From assembly GCF_902459805.1 (NCBI RefSeq), contig NZ_CABPST010000013.1, forward strand, positions 1 through 64,000: a DNA stretch of 64,000 nt, written 5' to 3'. The stretch comes from Pandoraea bronchicola. Its GTDB lineage: Bacteria; Pseudomonadota; Gammaproteobacteria; Burkholderiales; Burkholderiaceae. The notes beneath the pieces are model-generated. The model worked only from the letters and a program-made list of their open reading frames with translations. It did not search any database and was not told the DNA's origin. Of this stretch, positions 17,455 to 25,506 are shown one piece after another (the stretch's first letter is position 1; each line of letters opens with the position of its first letter). The position numbers and the translations under genes are program-made.

Positions 17455-18837
17455 CTAATGCGAAACATCCTCAAGCGAGCGGCCCTTTGTTTCGATGCCG
17501 AGCAACAGCACGGCGAGTGCTGCGATGACGAAGGAGAGCGCGCCCATGGTGAACACCCCCGTTTGTCCCCATGTGGGCAGCAGCACGCCGATGGCGAAGG
17601 GGCCGGCAAGCGACCCGACGCGTCCGATGGAGGAGGCGAAGCCAGAGCCGGTAGCGCGCATGCGGGTCGGATAGAGCTCCGGCGTATAGGCGTACAACAC
17701 TGACCACATGCCGAACAGAAAGAACTGCATCATGAGACCCGCCGCAATGAGCTGCTCGATGGGCGCTTTGCTGCCCGCAGCCTGACCATACAGATAGGCT
17801 GCAACGGCACTGCCAAGCAGCATCAGTGCGCACGTCGGTTTGCGTCTCCATTTCTCGAGCAACCATGCGGAAAAGAGGAACCCAGGAATGCCGGCGAGCG
17901 AGATGTAGACGGTGTAGAGCACCGACTTGGTGATCTCATAGCCGGCTTGTTGCAGCAGTGCACCCAGCCATGTCGTGAGCCCGTAGTAACCGAGCAGTGC
18001 GAAGAACCAGGTCGTCCAGAGCATGATCGTGCGCTTCGCGTAGATGCCGCTCCAAATCTCCGCGAAAAGCGCCTTGCGGCCCGACGCCAGGCGCGGCGCG
18101 CCCGGCGTCATCGCCGGTTCCGGAAGCTTGCGGCCGTAGGCGTTTTCGACCCTGGTTTCGATGTGGTTCATCACATCCGCCGCTTCTCTCATGCGCCCGG
18201 TGTCTTCCAGCCACCGCGGCGATTCCGGCACCATGCGTCGGATTACGAAAACGAACGCGGCAGGGATTGCCAGCGCGATGAAGATTCCGCGCCAGCCGAT
18301 CACGGGCAGCATGAAGTAAGAGAAGGCGCCTGCTGCGATGAAGCCGATGGGCCAGAAGCCTTCCAGGATGGCGACATACTTGCCGCGACTCTTGGCCGGC
18401 ACGATCTCCGAGACCATCGACAGACCGATCGGGAACTCCATTCCCATGCCGAAGCCGAGCAGCACGCGATATAGCATCAGCGAATCGACACTATGCGCGA
18501 AGCCACACATCAAACTGCCGACGCCCCAGAAAATCATGCTGACCTGAAAGACGGGTTTGCGCCCGAACTTGTCCGCGAGCAGGCCCGCCGTAGCGGCGCC
18601 CAGAAACATCCCAAGGAAGCTCGAACTGGCGAGAAGCCCGGCTTGCGACGCGGACAGGCCGAATTCCGCCTTTATCGATCCGAGAACGAACGTCATCAGC
18701 CCGAGATCCATCGAATCGAAAAACCAGGCCGTGGCGATGATCGAGAAAAGGGTTCGTTGATAGTGGGTCATCGGTAGTCGCTCAAGCCGCGCGACGACGT
18801 CAACACCCAGCCGCGACGCGGCCGTAGGCATATCCAT
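17455..18837 (-). CDS. MFS transporter, aromatic-acid/NiaP-like (sugar-porter fold)
   Basis: A 460-residue membrane protein with 12 helices. LLADKFGRKPVF between TM2 and TM3 and PESPRWLEDTGR before the central loop are signatures of the AAHS/sugar-porter type of proton symporter, here closest to the nicotinate (NiaP) and aromatic-acid uptake group. GGAGGAG lies before ATG 18837. It has its own promoter region with a candidate GntR palindrome. It probably imports the substrate of the neighbouring hydrolase and dehydrogenase. Confidence 0.85.
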   Translation of the reverse strand: MDMPTAASRLGVDVVARLERLPMTHYQRTLFSIIATAWFFDSMDLGLMTFVLGSIKAEFGLSASQAGLLASSSFLGMFLGAATAGLLADKFGRKPVFQVSMIFWGVGSLMCGFAHSVDSLMLYRVLLGFGMGMEFPIGLSMVSEIVPAKSRGKYVAILEGFWPIGFIAAGAFSYFMLPVIGWRGIFIALAIPAAFVFVIRRMVPESPRWLEDTGRMREAADVMNHIETRVENAYGRKLPEPAMTPGAPRLASGRKALFAEIWSGIYAKRTIMLWTTWFFALLGYYGLTTWLGALLQQAGYEITKSVLYTVYISLAGIPGFLFSAWLLEKWRRKPTCALMLLGSAVAAYLYGQAAGSKAPIEQLIAAGLMMQFFLFGMWSVLYAYTPELYPTRMRATGSGFASSIGRVGSLAGPFAIGVLLPTWGQTGVFTMGALSFVIAALAVLLLGIETKGRSLEDVSH

Positions 18838-18861
18838 GCTTGTGTCTCCTCCAATGCATGC

Positions 18862-18886
18862 TTCTAATAGTCATCTAACATATTAG
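18862..18886. promoter_or_regulatory. Candidate GntR operator of the MFS gene
   Basis: CTAACATATTAG (18875-18886) is one base from the palindromic core CTAATATATTAG, and a half-site TTCTAATAG lies at 18862-18870. They sit 25-49 bases before the MFS start at 18837, where a repressor would block transcription. Confidence 0.5.
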
Positions 18887-18983
18887 GCGTCGAGGCGCAA
18901 AGCGACCGGTTGGGCCGGCCGAATCTTGTGTAGTGTCTTTGCGGGGCGGCGCTGACCGGCCGGATCGAATCGACCCGATGCGA

Positions 18984-20249
18984 TCAGGCTGCCGTCAGTC
19001 TCTCTGCCTTCTCGTCTCGAAGCACACCTTGCCACGCGTTATCGATGATTTCCGCGTAGTGCGCTTCGATATTCCCGACCGGGAATGCTTTGGCCAACCG
19101 AGTCACGCCAAGGGAATCGGTGAGCAGATCTTTCAGGGATGCCTTGGGAATTCCGAAGGCATTGAGATCGGTGGGGATGTCCAGCCTGCCGACGAGATCG
19201 CGCAGTTTGTGCGGCAATGTGCGGACTGCCTCGACCTCGTCGGCCGTGTCGATGCCGAACATTCGGGCGACTTCCAGCAACTCGGCGTGGCGCGACTCGC
19301 GCAGCACATCGATGACGTAAGGCAGAACCACTGCGTTCGTGGCGCCGTGGGACTTGTGGGTCAATGCGGCAACCCCATAGGCAATGCCGTGAACGGCGTT
19401 GAGACCCGCACTGCCGTAGGACATGGCGGCATAGACGCTCGCATAGCACATGCCAACGCGTGCCTCCACATCATCGCCGTTCTCATAGCAACGCAGCAGA
19501 TACGCCGCAGCGAGCCGAACGGACTCACGCGCAAAGAGCATCGTGAGGCTGCTTCGACCGCTATAGCCCGGGTCGATGTTGCCGTTGCGGTCGAACCGTC
19601 CGGAGTCGAGCGTGACGAACGATTCGAGCGCGTGCGTCAGGGCGTCGACGCCGGACTCCGCCGTGACCTTGGGCGGGCAGGTGAACGTGAGTTCAGGATC
19701 GACAGCCGCGATGACCGGACGCAGGCGGTTGTCCATCACGGCGGTCTTGATGCCGGTCGCCGAATCGAACAGGATCGTGCCCGGTGTGAGCTCCGAGCCC
19801 GTGCCTGCTGTCGTCGGCACGGCGATGTGGTCGATGACCGCCGTATCGCTCGTGATCCCGGAACTGAAGTCGCGCACAGGGCGCCCCGAAGGAAGCGTGA
19901 CGCACAACGCCTTGGCCAGGTCGATGTTGCTACCGCCGCCCAGAGAGACGACGTGGTCCGGTGTTTGGCCGCCGAGCGCCTTGCGCAGGTCGGTTGTCGC
20001 GCGGTCGCAGAGGTCGGTGGTGGGGTCTGCCTGCCCGCCAGCGTAGACGTCCACACGAATACCGAGGCGTTCGCACGCGGTCACGTATTCGTCGACCCAG
20101 GGGGTCTTCTCTGCGAAGAAGCGGTCGGTGACGAGCAGTCCCCGCCGATAACCCAGGCCGTGCAGCAGTTGGGGGAGCTTGCGGCGATAGCCCAGTTCAA
20201 TGACGAGCCGAGATGGCGCGCAAAAGTGGATGCAGTCATCAATCCTCAC
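18984..20249 (-). CDS. Iron-containing alcohol dehydrogenase, maleylacetate-reductase-like
   Basis: A 421-residue NAD(P)-dependent enzyme of the group III iron-dependent dehydrogenase family. VVSLGGGSNIDLAKAL is the dinucleotide-binding segment; VPTTAGTGSE follows; metal ligands are expected in SGVDALTHALES and in VHGIAYGVAALTHKSHG. The family includes maleylacetate, lactaldehyde and glycerol-type enzymes. The start is GTG 20249, with GAGGAA upstream: its GTGA overlaps the stop of the preceding hydrolase by 4 bases, a clear translational-coupling arrangement. A longer frame upstream runs into the hydrolase and is not real. Confidence 0.85.
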   Translation of the reverse strand: MRIDDCIHFCAPSRLVIELGYRRKLPQLLHGLGYRRGLLVTDRFFAEKTPWVDEYVTACERLGIRVDVYAGGQADPTTDLCDRATTDLRKALGGQTPDHVVSLGGGSNIDLAKALCVTLPSGRPVRDFSSGITSDTAVIDHIAVPTTAGTGSELTPGTILFDSATGIKTAVMDNRLRPVIAAVDPELTFTCPPKVTAESGVDALTHALESFVTLDSGRFDRNGNIDPGYSGRSSLTMLFARESVRLAAAYLLRCYENGDDVEARVGMCYASVYAAMSYGSAGLNAVHGIAYGVAALTHKSHGATNAVVLPYVIDVLRESRHAELLEVARMFGIDTADEVEAVRTLPHKLRDLVGRLDIPTDLNAFGIPKASLKDLLTDSLGVTRLAKAFPVGNIEAHYAEIIDNAWQGVLRDEKAERLTAA

Positions 20250-21007
20250 GAAATTTCCTCTCGATTGACCGGTGGAAGGGATGCCGCGCGGTGCCGCGTC
20301 ATGAAGGCCCGCATGACGACGCCGACGTCTTGCGTGTTCTGCGTCAGGAGGGAATGGCGCGCACGCGGAATGACATGCAGCGTCGCGTTGCGGATGCCCG
20401 CGCACATGCGATGCGCATGATCGACGGGGCAGTCCTCGTCGTCACTGCCGTGGACGATGAGGGCGGGCATGGTGACCAGGGGCAGGTGCGCGAGATGCGA
20501 GACAGGTTTGAGCGCACGCCAGGTCCAGGCCACGACCTGCGGGTGTGCCGCACGCTTGAGTCCGAGACGGATCTCCCGGTGCCGGATCTCATCCAGGAGC
20601 GCCGTTTCTCCCGACGCCTTGAACCAGGACACCTCATTCAGCTGCGCGGTGCCGGACATCAGCACGACGGCCTCCGGAGGCGGGTGGCGTGCCTTGCCAT
20701 TCGCCAGGTGCGCCATGAGTTCGAGAATCACCGACACGCCCATGCTCCAGCCGGCAAGCATGTAGGGGCGGGAGCCGATTTCCTGCGCGATGACAGCGCT
20801 CGCGAGGCGCGCGAACGCGTCTGCGCTGCACGTATGAGGGGAGGCCGGATATTGCGCGTCGCCACGACCTGGCATGTTGGGCAAGACGAAGTGGAACGCA
20901 TCGCCAAGCGCAGTGGCGAGCGGAACCCAGGAATCGCTCGTCCCCTGAATGCCATGCAGGGCAACCACTGGAAAGCCGTCGGGCTTTCCTACATGCCGGA
21001 TGTCCAT
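20246..21007 (-). CDS. Alpha/beta hydrolase
   Basis: A 253-residue cytosolic hydrolase. LHGIQGTSDSW is the oxyanion region, PGRGDA the usual turn, GWSMG (about residue 92-96) the nucleophile elbow, and the catalytic Asp and His are likely in HGSDDEDCPVD and ARHSLL. It resembles MhpC/enol-lactonase-like enzymes that open rings or cleave C-C or ester bonds in aromatic-acid catabolism. It is the first gene of a two-gene operon with the dehydrogenase, and operator-like palindromes lie at 21026-21060. Confidence 0.85.
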   Translation of the reverse strand: MDIRHVGKPDGFPVVALHGIQGTSDSWVPLATALGDAFHFVLPNMPGRGDAQYPASPHTCSADAFARLASAVIAQEIGSRPYMLAGWSMGVSVILELMAHLANGKARHPPPEAVVLMSGTAQLNEVSWFKASGETALLDEIRHREIRLGLKRAAHPQVVAWTWRALKPVSHLAHLPLVTMPALIVHGSDDEDCPVDHAHRMCAGIRNATLHVIPRARHSLLTQNTQDVGVVMRAFMTRHRAASLPPVNREEIS

Positions 21008-21025
21008 CGCAAACCCTTGTGTTTT

Positions 21026-21060
21026 AGTAATATATTAGTTGATTGATAATAGCATATTAG
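21026..21060. promoter_or_regulatory. Candidate GntR operators between hydrolase and GntR genes
   Basis: AGTAATATATTAGTT (21026-21040), one mismatch from the perfect palindrome at 17249, and TAATAGCATATTAG (21047-21060). Both are in the divergent region between the hydrolase operon (minus, start 21007) and the GntR gene (plus, start 21236). Placement next to the hydrolase start suits repression of that operon. Confidence 0.55.
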
Positions 21061-21235
21061 ATGGGTTGAGCAAGCGACGTGGACACAGGGAAAGCCCGGG
21101 GTTCAGGGTGAGGTGAACGACTGCGGGAACCGCCGCGGTGCGTGCTGGCGTCGGGCCGCGAGGCCCTTGGTGCGTCATGGTGAGTCGTCGGAAGCAGGTG
21201 ATATACAATTAATATTTGCTCTGAACTCTGCCCAA

Positions 21236-21958
21236 ATGGCGACAAGAAAAGCGACGCAACGTAAGGGGAAATCGGAAGCCATCGCGCCGGACGAGCGGTC
21301 GGAAGCTATTCCGCGTGGCCATATGGCCGATATGGCGTACGAGTGGATTGAAGAGGCGATAGTGACGCTGCGACTCGAGCCGGGCTCGACCCTGTCGGAG
21401 TTGCAGTTGAGCGAAATGACGGGCTTTGGCCGCACGCCGATTCGTGAGGCGATCCAGCGGTTGGCTCGCGAACATTTGATTGTGGTGTTGCCGCAGCGCG
21501 GGTTGCTGGTGCCGCCGATGGATGTTGGCAAGCAACTGCGCCTGCTGGAGACGCGGCGTGAGGTGGAGCGGCTCATTGCCAGGAGCGCCGCGAAGAAGGC
21601 CACGGCCGAACAGCGTGCGCATTTCGCGCGTTTGGCGAAGGAGTTCAAGACTTCTGCGCGCAGCGGCAAGGATGTGGAGTTTGTCCGCGCCGACCGCGAG
21701 TTCAATGAGTTGTGTCTGGTCGCCGCGCGTAACGAATTCGCCGAAGGCGCGATGCGCCTGATGCACGGACTGTCTCGCCGTTTCTGGTACTACCACTATA
21801 AGGAAGCCGCCGACTTGCCGACGATGGCGCGTCTGCATGCGGAAGTGGCCGAATCGATTGCTGCCGGCGAAGTGATGCGCGCGGGCGAAGCGCTCGACGC
21901 ATTGCTGGACAACATCGAGGAATTCACACGTGCCACGGTGTTAGGTGACAGGGCGTAG
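21236..21958 (+). CDS. GntR-family (FCD type) transcriptional regulator
   Basis: A 240-residue DNA-binding protein. The winged helix spans residues 30-100 (LSELQLSEMTGFGRTPIREAIQRL as recognition helix region, then VLPQRGLLVP in the wing). The C-terminal all-helical FCD ligand domain is slightly short, and the EFNELCLVAA helix and the MARLHAEVAESI helix carry likely metal/ligand residues. It probably represses the hydroxylase, MFS and hydrolase-dehydrogenase units through the CTAATATATTAG palindromes. ATG 21236 is preferred because the longer upstream frame has no family likeness. Confidence 0.9.
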   Translation: MATRKATQRKGKSEAIAPDERSEAIPRGHMADMAYEWIEEAIVTLRLEPGSTLSELQLSEMTGFGRTPIREAIQRLAREHLIVVLPQRGLLVPPMDVGKQLRLLETRREVERLIARSAAKKATAEQRAHFARLAKEFKTSARSGKDVEFVRADREFNELCLVAARNEFAEGAMRLMHGLSRRFWYYHYKEAADLPTMARLHAEVAESIAAGEVMRAGEALDALLDNIEEFTRATVLGDRA

Positions 21959-22373
21959 TCGATTCGCAGTGATGTGCCGGGCTCGCCCGAGTCCGTCGAG
22001 GCGTGGGAATTTTTGAAGTTGCAGGTGGTAGGCTCTGGTGCCGCAGTCGCACTCGATGTGTCAAAGGGCTACGTGATTTCACGTAGCCCTTTGTCGTTTC
22101 AAGCCATGCTCAAGGCATGCCGATGTTGCTCCGCGAGCGGCGAGGCTAGCGTCATCAATGGTCGGTCGACCGACAGCACGTCGCCGTTGACGGTACTCGA
22201 CCAGTAGAAGCAAGTGCTGTACGGTTACGCTGTTGAGTACGCGAAGGCAAACAACATCCAGTCTCATAACCACATGATTGGACTCTAAACAGGCGTGCCG
22301 CTCAAATCGGGGCGGAACGTCACGTCAATGCGTGCCCCTGATGCAGTGCGTCAGTATTCGACGACCCGCTTCA
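21959..22373. other. Intergenic stretch with a hairpin
   Basis: No gene is supported. The stretch has a strong hairpin (22062-22093) and short open frames without any protein likeness. The part from 22094 to 22373 shows nothing recognisable; it separates the GntR gene from the stop of the alcohol dehydrogenase gene (convergent). Confidence 0.5.
22062..22093. terminator. Hairpin terminator, related to the one at 209-239
   Basis: A perfect 15-bp stem (22062-22076 and 22079-22093) with a TT loop, containing CTACGTGA/TCACGTAG. The hairpin at 209-239 has nearly the same core and right flank. It lies 100 bases after the GntR stop and probably ends transcription from both sides. Confidence 0.65.
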
Positions 22374-23522
22374 TCAAAACGCCCGTCGGAAAATCTCTTC
22401 GATCTGCGCTTGCTCGGCACGTCGCGGGTTGGTGAACCCGCAAGCGTCCTGCATTGCGTTCGCGGCAAGCGTCGGGATGTCCTCGAGCTTCGCGCCAAGT
22501 TCGGTCAACCCATTGGGAATCCCGATGTCCTTGGACAGCCGGCGGATCGCGGCAATCGCTACCTTCGCGCCTTCTTCGTCGCTCAGAACGTCGACCTTCT
22601 CGCCCATCGCCTGCGCGATATCCTTCAACCTGCCAGCGCTGACACTCGCGTTGAACTCTTCCACGTGAGGCAGCAGCACGGCGTTACAGACACCGTGCGG
22701 CAAGTCGTAGAACCCGCCGAGCTGATGCGCCATCGCGTGAACATACCCGAGCGACGCGTTATTGAACGCCATACCCGCCAGAAACTGCGCGTACGCCATG
22801 TTCTCGCGCGCCGTCATATCGTCGCCATGCGACACAGCGCGCCGCAAATTCTGCGAAATCAGCGTGACGGCCTTGAGTGCGCAGGCGTCGGTGATCGGCG
22901 TCGCCGCAGTCGACACATACGCTTCCGTCGCATGGGTGAGCGCATCCATGCCCGTCGCGGCTGTCAGTCCCTTCGGCATCGCGGCCATCAGCGCCGGATC
23001 GTTGACCGACAGCAACGGCGTGACGTTACGGTCGACGATCGCCATCTTCACATGACGCTTTTCATCGGTAATGATGCAGAAGCGCGTCATCTCGCTCGCG
23101 GTACCGGCTGTCGTGTTGATCGCGACGAGCGGCAGTTGCGGCTTCTTCGAGCGATCGACACCTTCGTAATCGGCAATGTGTCCGCCATTGGCCGCACACA
23201 GGGCAATTCCCTTCGCGCAGTCGTGCGGCGAGCCGCCGCCCAGCGAAATCACGAAATCGCACTGGTTTTGTTTGAGAATGGCAAGCCCGGCTTCCACGTT
23301 GCCGACAGTCGGGTTCGGCTTCGCGCCGTCGAACACCACCGACTGAATGTCCTGTTCGGTCAACAGCTTCGACACCTTCTCAGCGACACCCGCCTTGGCG
23401 AGTCCGGCGTCGGTCACGATCAATGCGCGGCGAAAATGGTACTGACGCAGGGCGGCAATCGCCTCGTCGAGGCTGCCAATGCCCATCATGTTGACGGCGG
23501 GAATAAAGAAGGTCGTACTCAT
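22374..23522 (-). CDS. Iron-containing alcohol dehydrogenase (YiaY/AdhB-like)
   Basis: A 382-residue group III alcohol dehydrogenase that interconverts primary alcohols and aldehydes with [20 protein letters not shown] is the dinucleotide segment, [11 protein letters not shown] the conserved loop, and metal ligands are in [12 protein letters not shown] and [17 protein letters not shown]. Length is standard. The start at 23522 is chosen because AAGGAG is 7 bases upstream of it; ATG 23528 is too close. It follows the aldehyde dehydrogenase in the same direction with a 170-bp gap holding a hairpin, so the two may be co-transcribed: alcohol to aldehyde, then acid. Confidence 0.9.
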   Translation of the reverse strand: MSTTFFIPAVNMMGIGSLDEAIAALRQYHFRRALIVTDAGLAKAGVAEKVSKLLTEQDIQSVVFDGAKPNPTVGNVEAGLAILKQNQCDFVISLGGGSPHDCAKGIALCAANGGHIADYEGVDRSKKPQLPLVAINTTAGTASEMTRFCIITDEKRHVKMAIVDRNVTPLLSVNDPALMAAMPKGLTAATGMDALTHATEAYVSTAATPITDACALKAVTLISQNLRRAVSHGDDMTARENMAYAQFLAGMAFNNASLGYVHAMAHQLGGFYDLPHGVCNAVLLPHVEEFNASVSAGRLKDIAQAMGEKVDVLSDEEGAKVAIAAIRRLSKDIGIPNGLTELGAKLEDIPTLAANAMQDACGFTNPRRAEQAQIEEIFRRAF

Positions 23523-23626
23523 GGTCATGCTCCTTATTTGTTCTGTGAGGGGCACACCACGCGCGCACCGATGAACATGAGCGCGCATGCGGTGTCCAGA
23601 ATCATCTCTCGCAAGCACTGCAGTCA

Positions 23627-23649
23627 GCATCGCACCCAAGGTGCGATGC
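23627..23649. terminator. Intercistronic hairpin
   Basis: GCATCGCACC / GGTGCGATGC (23627-23636 and 23640-23649) with a CAA loop, between the aldehyde and alcohol dehydrogenase genes. There is no T-tract on the minus strand. It may trim or stabilise mRNA, or partially terminate, adjusting the ratio of the two enzymes. Confidence 0.5.
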
Positions 23650-23692
23650 GTCTTTGATCTGCTGCAAACTCAGGGGCGAGTAGAGCGAGCGC

Positions 23693-25213
23693 TCAAAAGA
23701 AGCCGAGCGGATTGATGTCGTAGCTCACCAGCAGGTTCTTCGTTTGCTGGTAGTGATCGAGCATCATCTTGTGCGTCTCGCGACCGATGCCGGACTTCTT
23801 GTACCCGCCGAACGCGGCGTGCGCCGGGTAGAGGTGATAGCAGTTGGTCCACACGCGCCCTGCCTGAATGGCACGGCCCATGCGGTAGGCGCGATTGATG
23901 TCGCGTGTCCACACGCCTGCCCCCAGCCCGAACTCGGTGTCATTGGCAATCGCCAGGGCTTGGGCTTCGTCGCGGAACGTGGTCACGCCCACCACCGGAC
24001 CGAAGATCTCCTCCTGGAACACGCGCATGCGGTTGTCGCCTTTGAGCAGCGTTGGCTGGATGTAAAAGCCCGACGCCAGCGGCCCGTCCAGTATCTCGAT
24101 GCCACCGCCCGTCAGCACTTGCGCACCTTCCTTTCGTGCGAGATCGAGGTAGGTGAGGATCTTGTCGAACTGCTGTTGCGACGCCTGCGCACCGATGGCC
24201 GTTTCCGTGTCGAGCGGGTCGCCGCGCTTGATACGTGCGACCCGTGCCATCACGACCTCCATGAAGGGCTCGTAGATCGACTCCTGCACGAGCGCGCGCG
24301 ATGGGCAGGTACAGACCTCACCCTGATTCAGGAAGCCCAGCACGAGGCCCTCAGCGGCCTTCTCGATGAACTCCGGCTCGCCGCGCATGATGTCGTCAAA
24401 GAAGATGTTCGGCGACTTGCCTCCCAGCTCGACCGTACTCGGAATCAGGTTGGCCGCCGCGCGCGACAGGATGTGCCCGCCGACGGGCGTCGATCCGGTG
24501 AAGGCGATTTTCGCGATGCGCCGGCTCGACGCCAGCGCTTCTCCGGCTTCCTTGCCGAATCCCTGAACAATGTTGAGTACGCCCGGCGGCAGCAGATCAC
24601 CCACCAATTCGGCGAACAGGGTGATCGACAGCGGCGTTTGCTCGGCCGGTTTGAGCACCACGCAGTTGCCTGCGGCGAGCGCTGGGGCCAGCTTCCACGC
24701 GGCCATCAACAGCGGAAAATTCCACGGAATGATCTGACCGACCACACCCAGCGGCTCATGGAAATGATAGGCGGCCGTGTGCTCGTCGATCTCCGCTGCC
24801 GTACCTTCCTGCGCGCGAATACACCCGGCGAAGTAGCGGAAGTGATCGATGGCCAGCGGAAGATCGGCGGCGAGGGTCTCGCGCACCGGCTTGCCGTTGT
24901 CCCACGTCTCGGCGACCGCGAACCGCTCGAGCTGTGCCTCGAGACGGTCGGCGATCTGCAGCAGAATGCGCGAGCGTGCCTGCACCGGCGTCTTGCCCCA
25001 TTTGGGCGCGGCCGCATGGGCTGCGTCAAGCGCAAGCTCGATATCCGCGCCGGTCGATCGCGGAAACTCGCCGATGACACCGCCGGTGACGGGCGATGTG
25101 TTGGTGAAATAGCGTCCCTCCACGGGCGGGACGAACTTGCCGCCGATGTAGTTCTCGTAACGCGATTGCAAAGACAGCAGGGCACCGGGCGTGCCGGGTG
25201 GGGCGTATCGCAT
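23693..25213 (-). CDS. NAD-dependent aldehyde dehydrogenase (AcoD/ExaC-like)
   Basis: A 506-residue aldehyde dehydrogenase that oxidises acetaldehyde or similar aldehydes to acids. [14 protein letters not shown] is the cofactor segment, FTGSTPVGG the NAD loop, [11 protein letters not shown] carries the catalytic Glu and [14 protein letters not shown] the nucleophilic Cys; the C-terminus is the usual [10 protein letters not shown]. The start at 25213 has GGAGAC upstream and gives the family length; the longer frame upstream is not coding. A -24/-12 promoter is at 25269-25283 and an AcoR-like activator diverges from it, which points to alcohol/acetoin-type induction. Confidence 0.9.
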   Translation of the reverse strand: MRYAPPGTPGALLSLQSRYENYIGGKFVPPVEGRYFTNTSPVTGGVIGEFPRSTGADIELALDAAHAAAPKWGKTPVQARSRILLQIADRLEAQLERFAVAETWDNGKPVRETLAADLPLAIDHFRYFAGCIRAQEGTAAEIDEHTAAYHFHEPLGVVGQIIPWNFPLLMAAWKLAPALAAGNCVVLKPAEQTPLSITLFAELVGDLLPPGVLNIVQGFGKEAGEALASSRRIAKIAFTGSTPVGGHILSRAAANLIPSTVELGGKSPNIFFDDIMRGEPEFIEKAAEGLVLGFLNQGEVCTCPSRALVQESIYEPFMEVVMARVARIKRGDPLDTETAIGAQASQQQFDKILTYLDLARKEGAQVLTGGGIEILDGPLASGFYIQPTLLKGDNRMRVFQEEIFGPVVGVTTFRDEAQALAIANDTEFGLGAGVWTRDINRAYRMGRAIQAGRVWTNCYHLYPAHAAFGGYKKSGIGRETHKMMLDHYQQTKNLLVSYDINPLGFF

Positions 25214-25268
25214 GTTATGTCTCCGGATATTGTCGTGTCGGTGGCGCTGCGGCCACACGAGGCAATAA

Positions 25269-25283
25269 GCAAGTCGCGGGCCA
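25269..25283 (-). promoter_or_regulatory. Sigma-54 (-24/-12) promoter of the aldehyde dehydrogenase gene
   Basis: On the minus strand the sequence is TGGCCC-GCGAC-TTGC: the GG and GC pairs are exactly 10 bases apart, as sigma-54 RNA polymerase requires, and TT follows on the downstream side. Transcription would begin near 25257, 44 bases before the start codon. The diverging gene encodes a sigma-54 activator. Confidence 0.7.
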
Positions 25284-25348
25284 CCTCCGGGCGACGCCGT
25301 ATCCGCGCGGATGACGGGCGTACGGCGACGCTCGGGTGTACCGAATTC

Positions 25349-25398
25349 GTGACACCTTTGTCTCGCGCGGTGACACCCGCTGTCTCGCGGTTGTGACA
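25349..25398. promoter_or_regulatory. Tandem repeats, candidate upstream activator sites
   Basis: Two adjacent 21-bp repeats (25349-25369 and 25370-25390) both begin GTGACACC and contain TCTCGCG; a third partial copy GTGACAGG lies at 25392-25399. Each has a TGACA...TGTCTC type dyad. They are about 70-110 bp upstream of the sigma-54 promoter and next to the activator gene, the usual place for enhancer sites of AcoR-type proteins. Confidence 0.6.
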
Positions 25399-25506
25399 GG
25401 CAATCGCTTTGCGGCTGTCGATTGACATAGCGCATTGCAATCGCGTCCGGCATGGGACATGCTTCGGGAACGACTACGAGATCATCCGGCAGGGGGGAGA
25501 CGACCA

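Noticed and set aside
23744-25396. Long plus-strand frame opposite the aldehyde dehydrogenase
   Set aside because: It is antisense to a gene with all active-site motifs; long antisense frames are common in GC-rich DNA.
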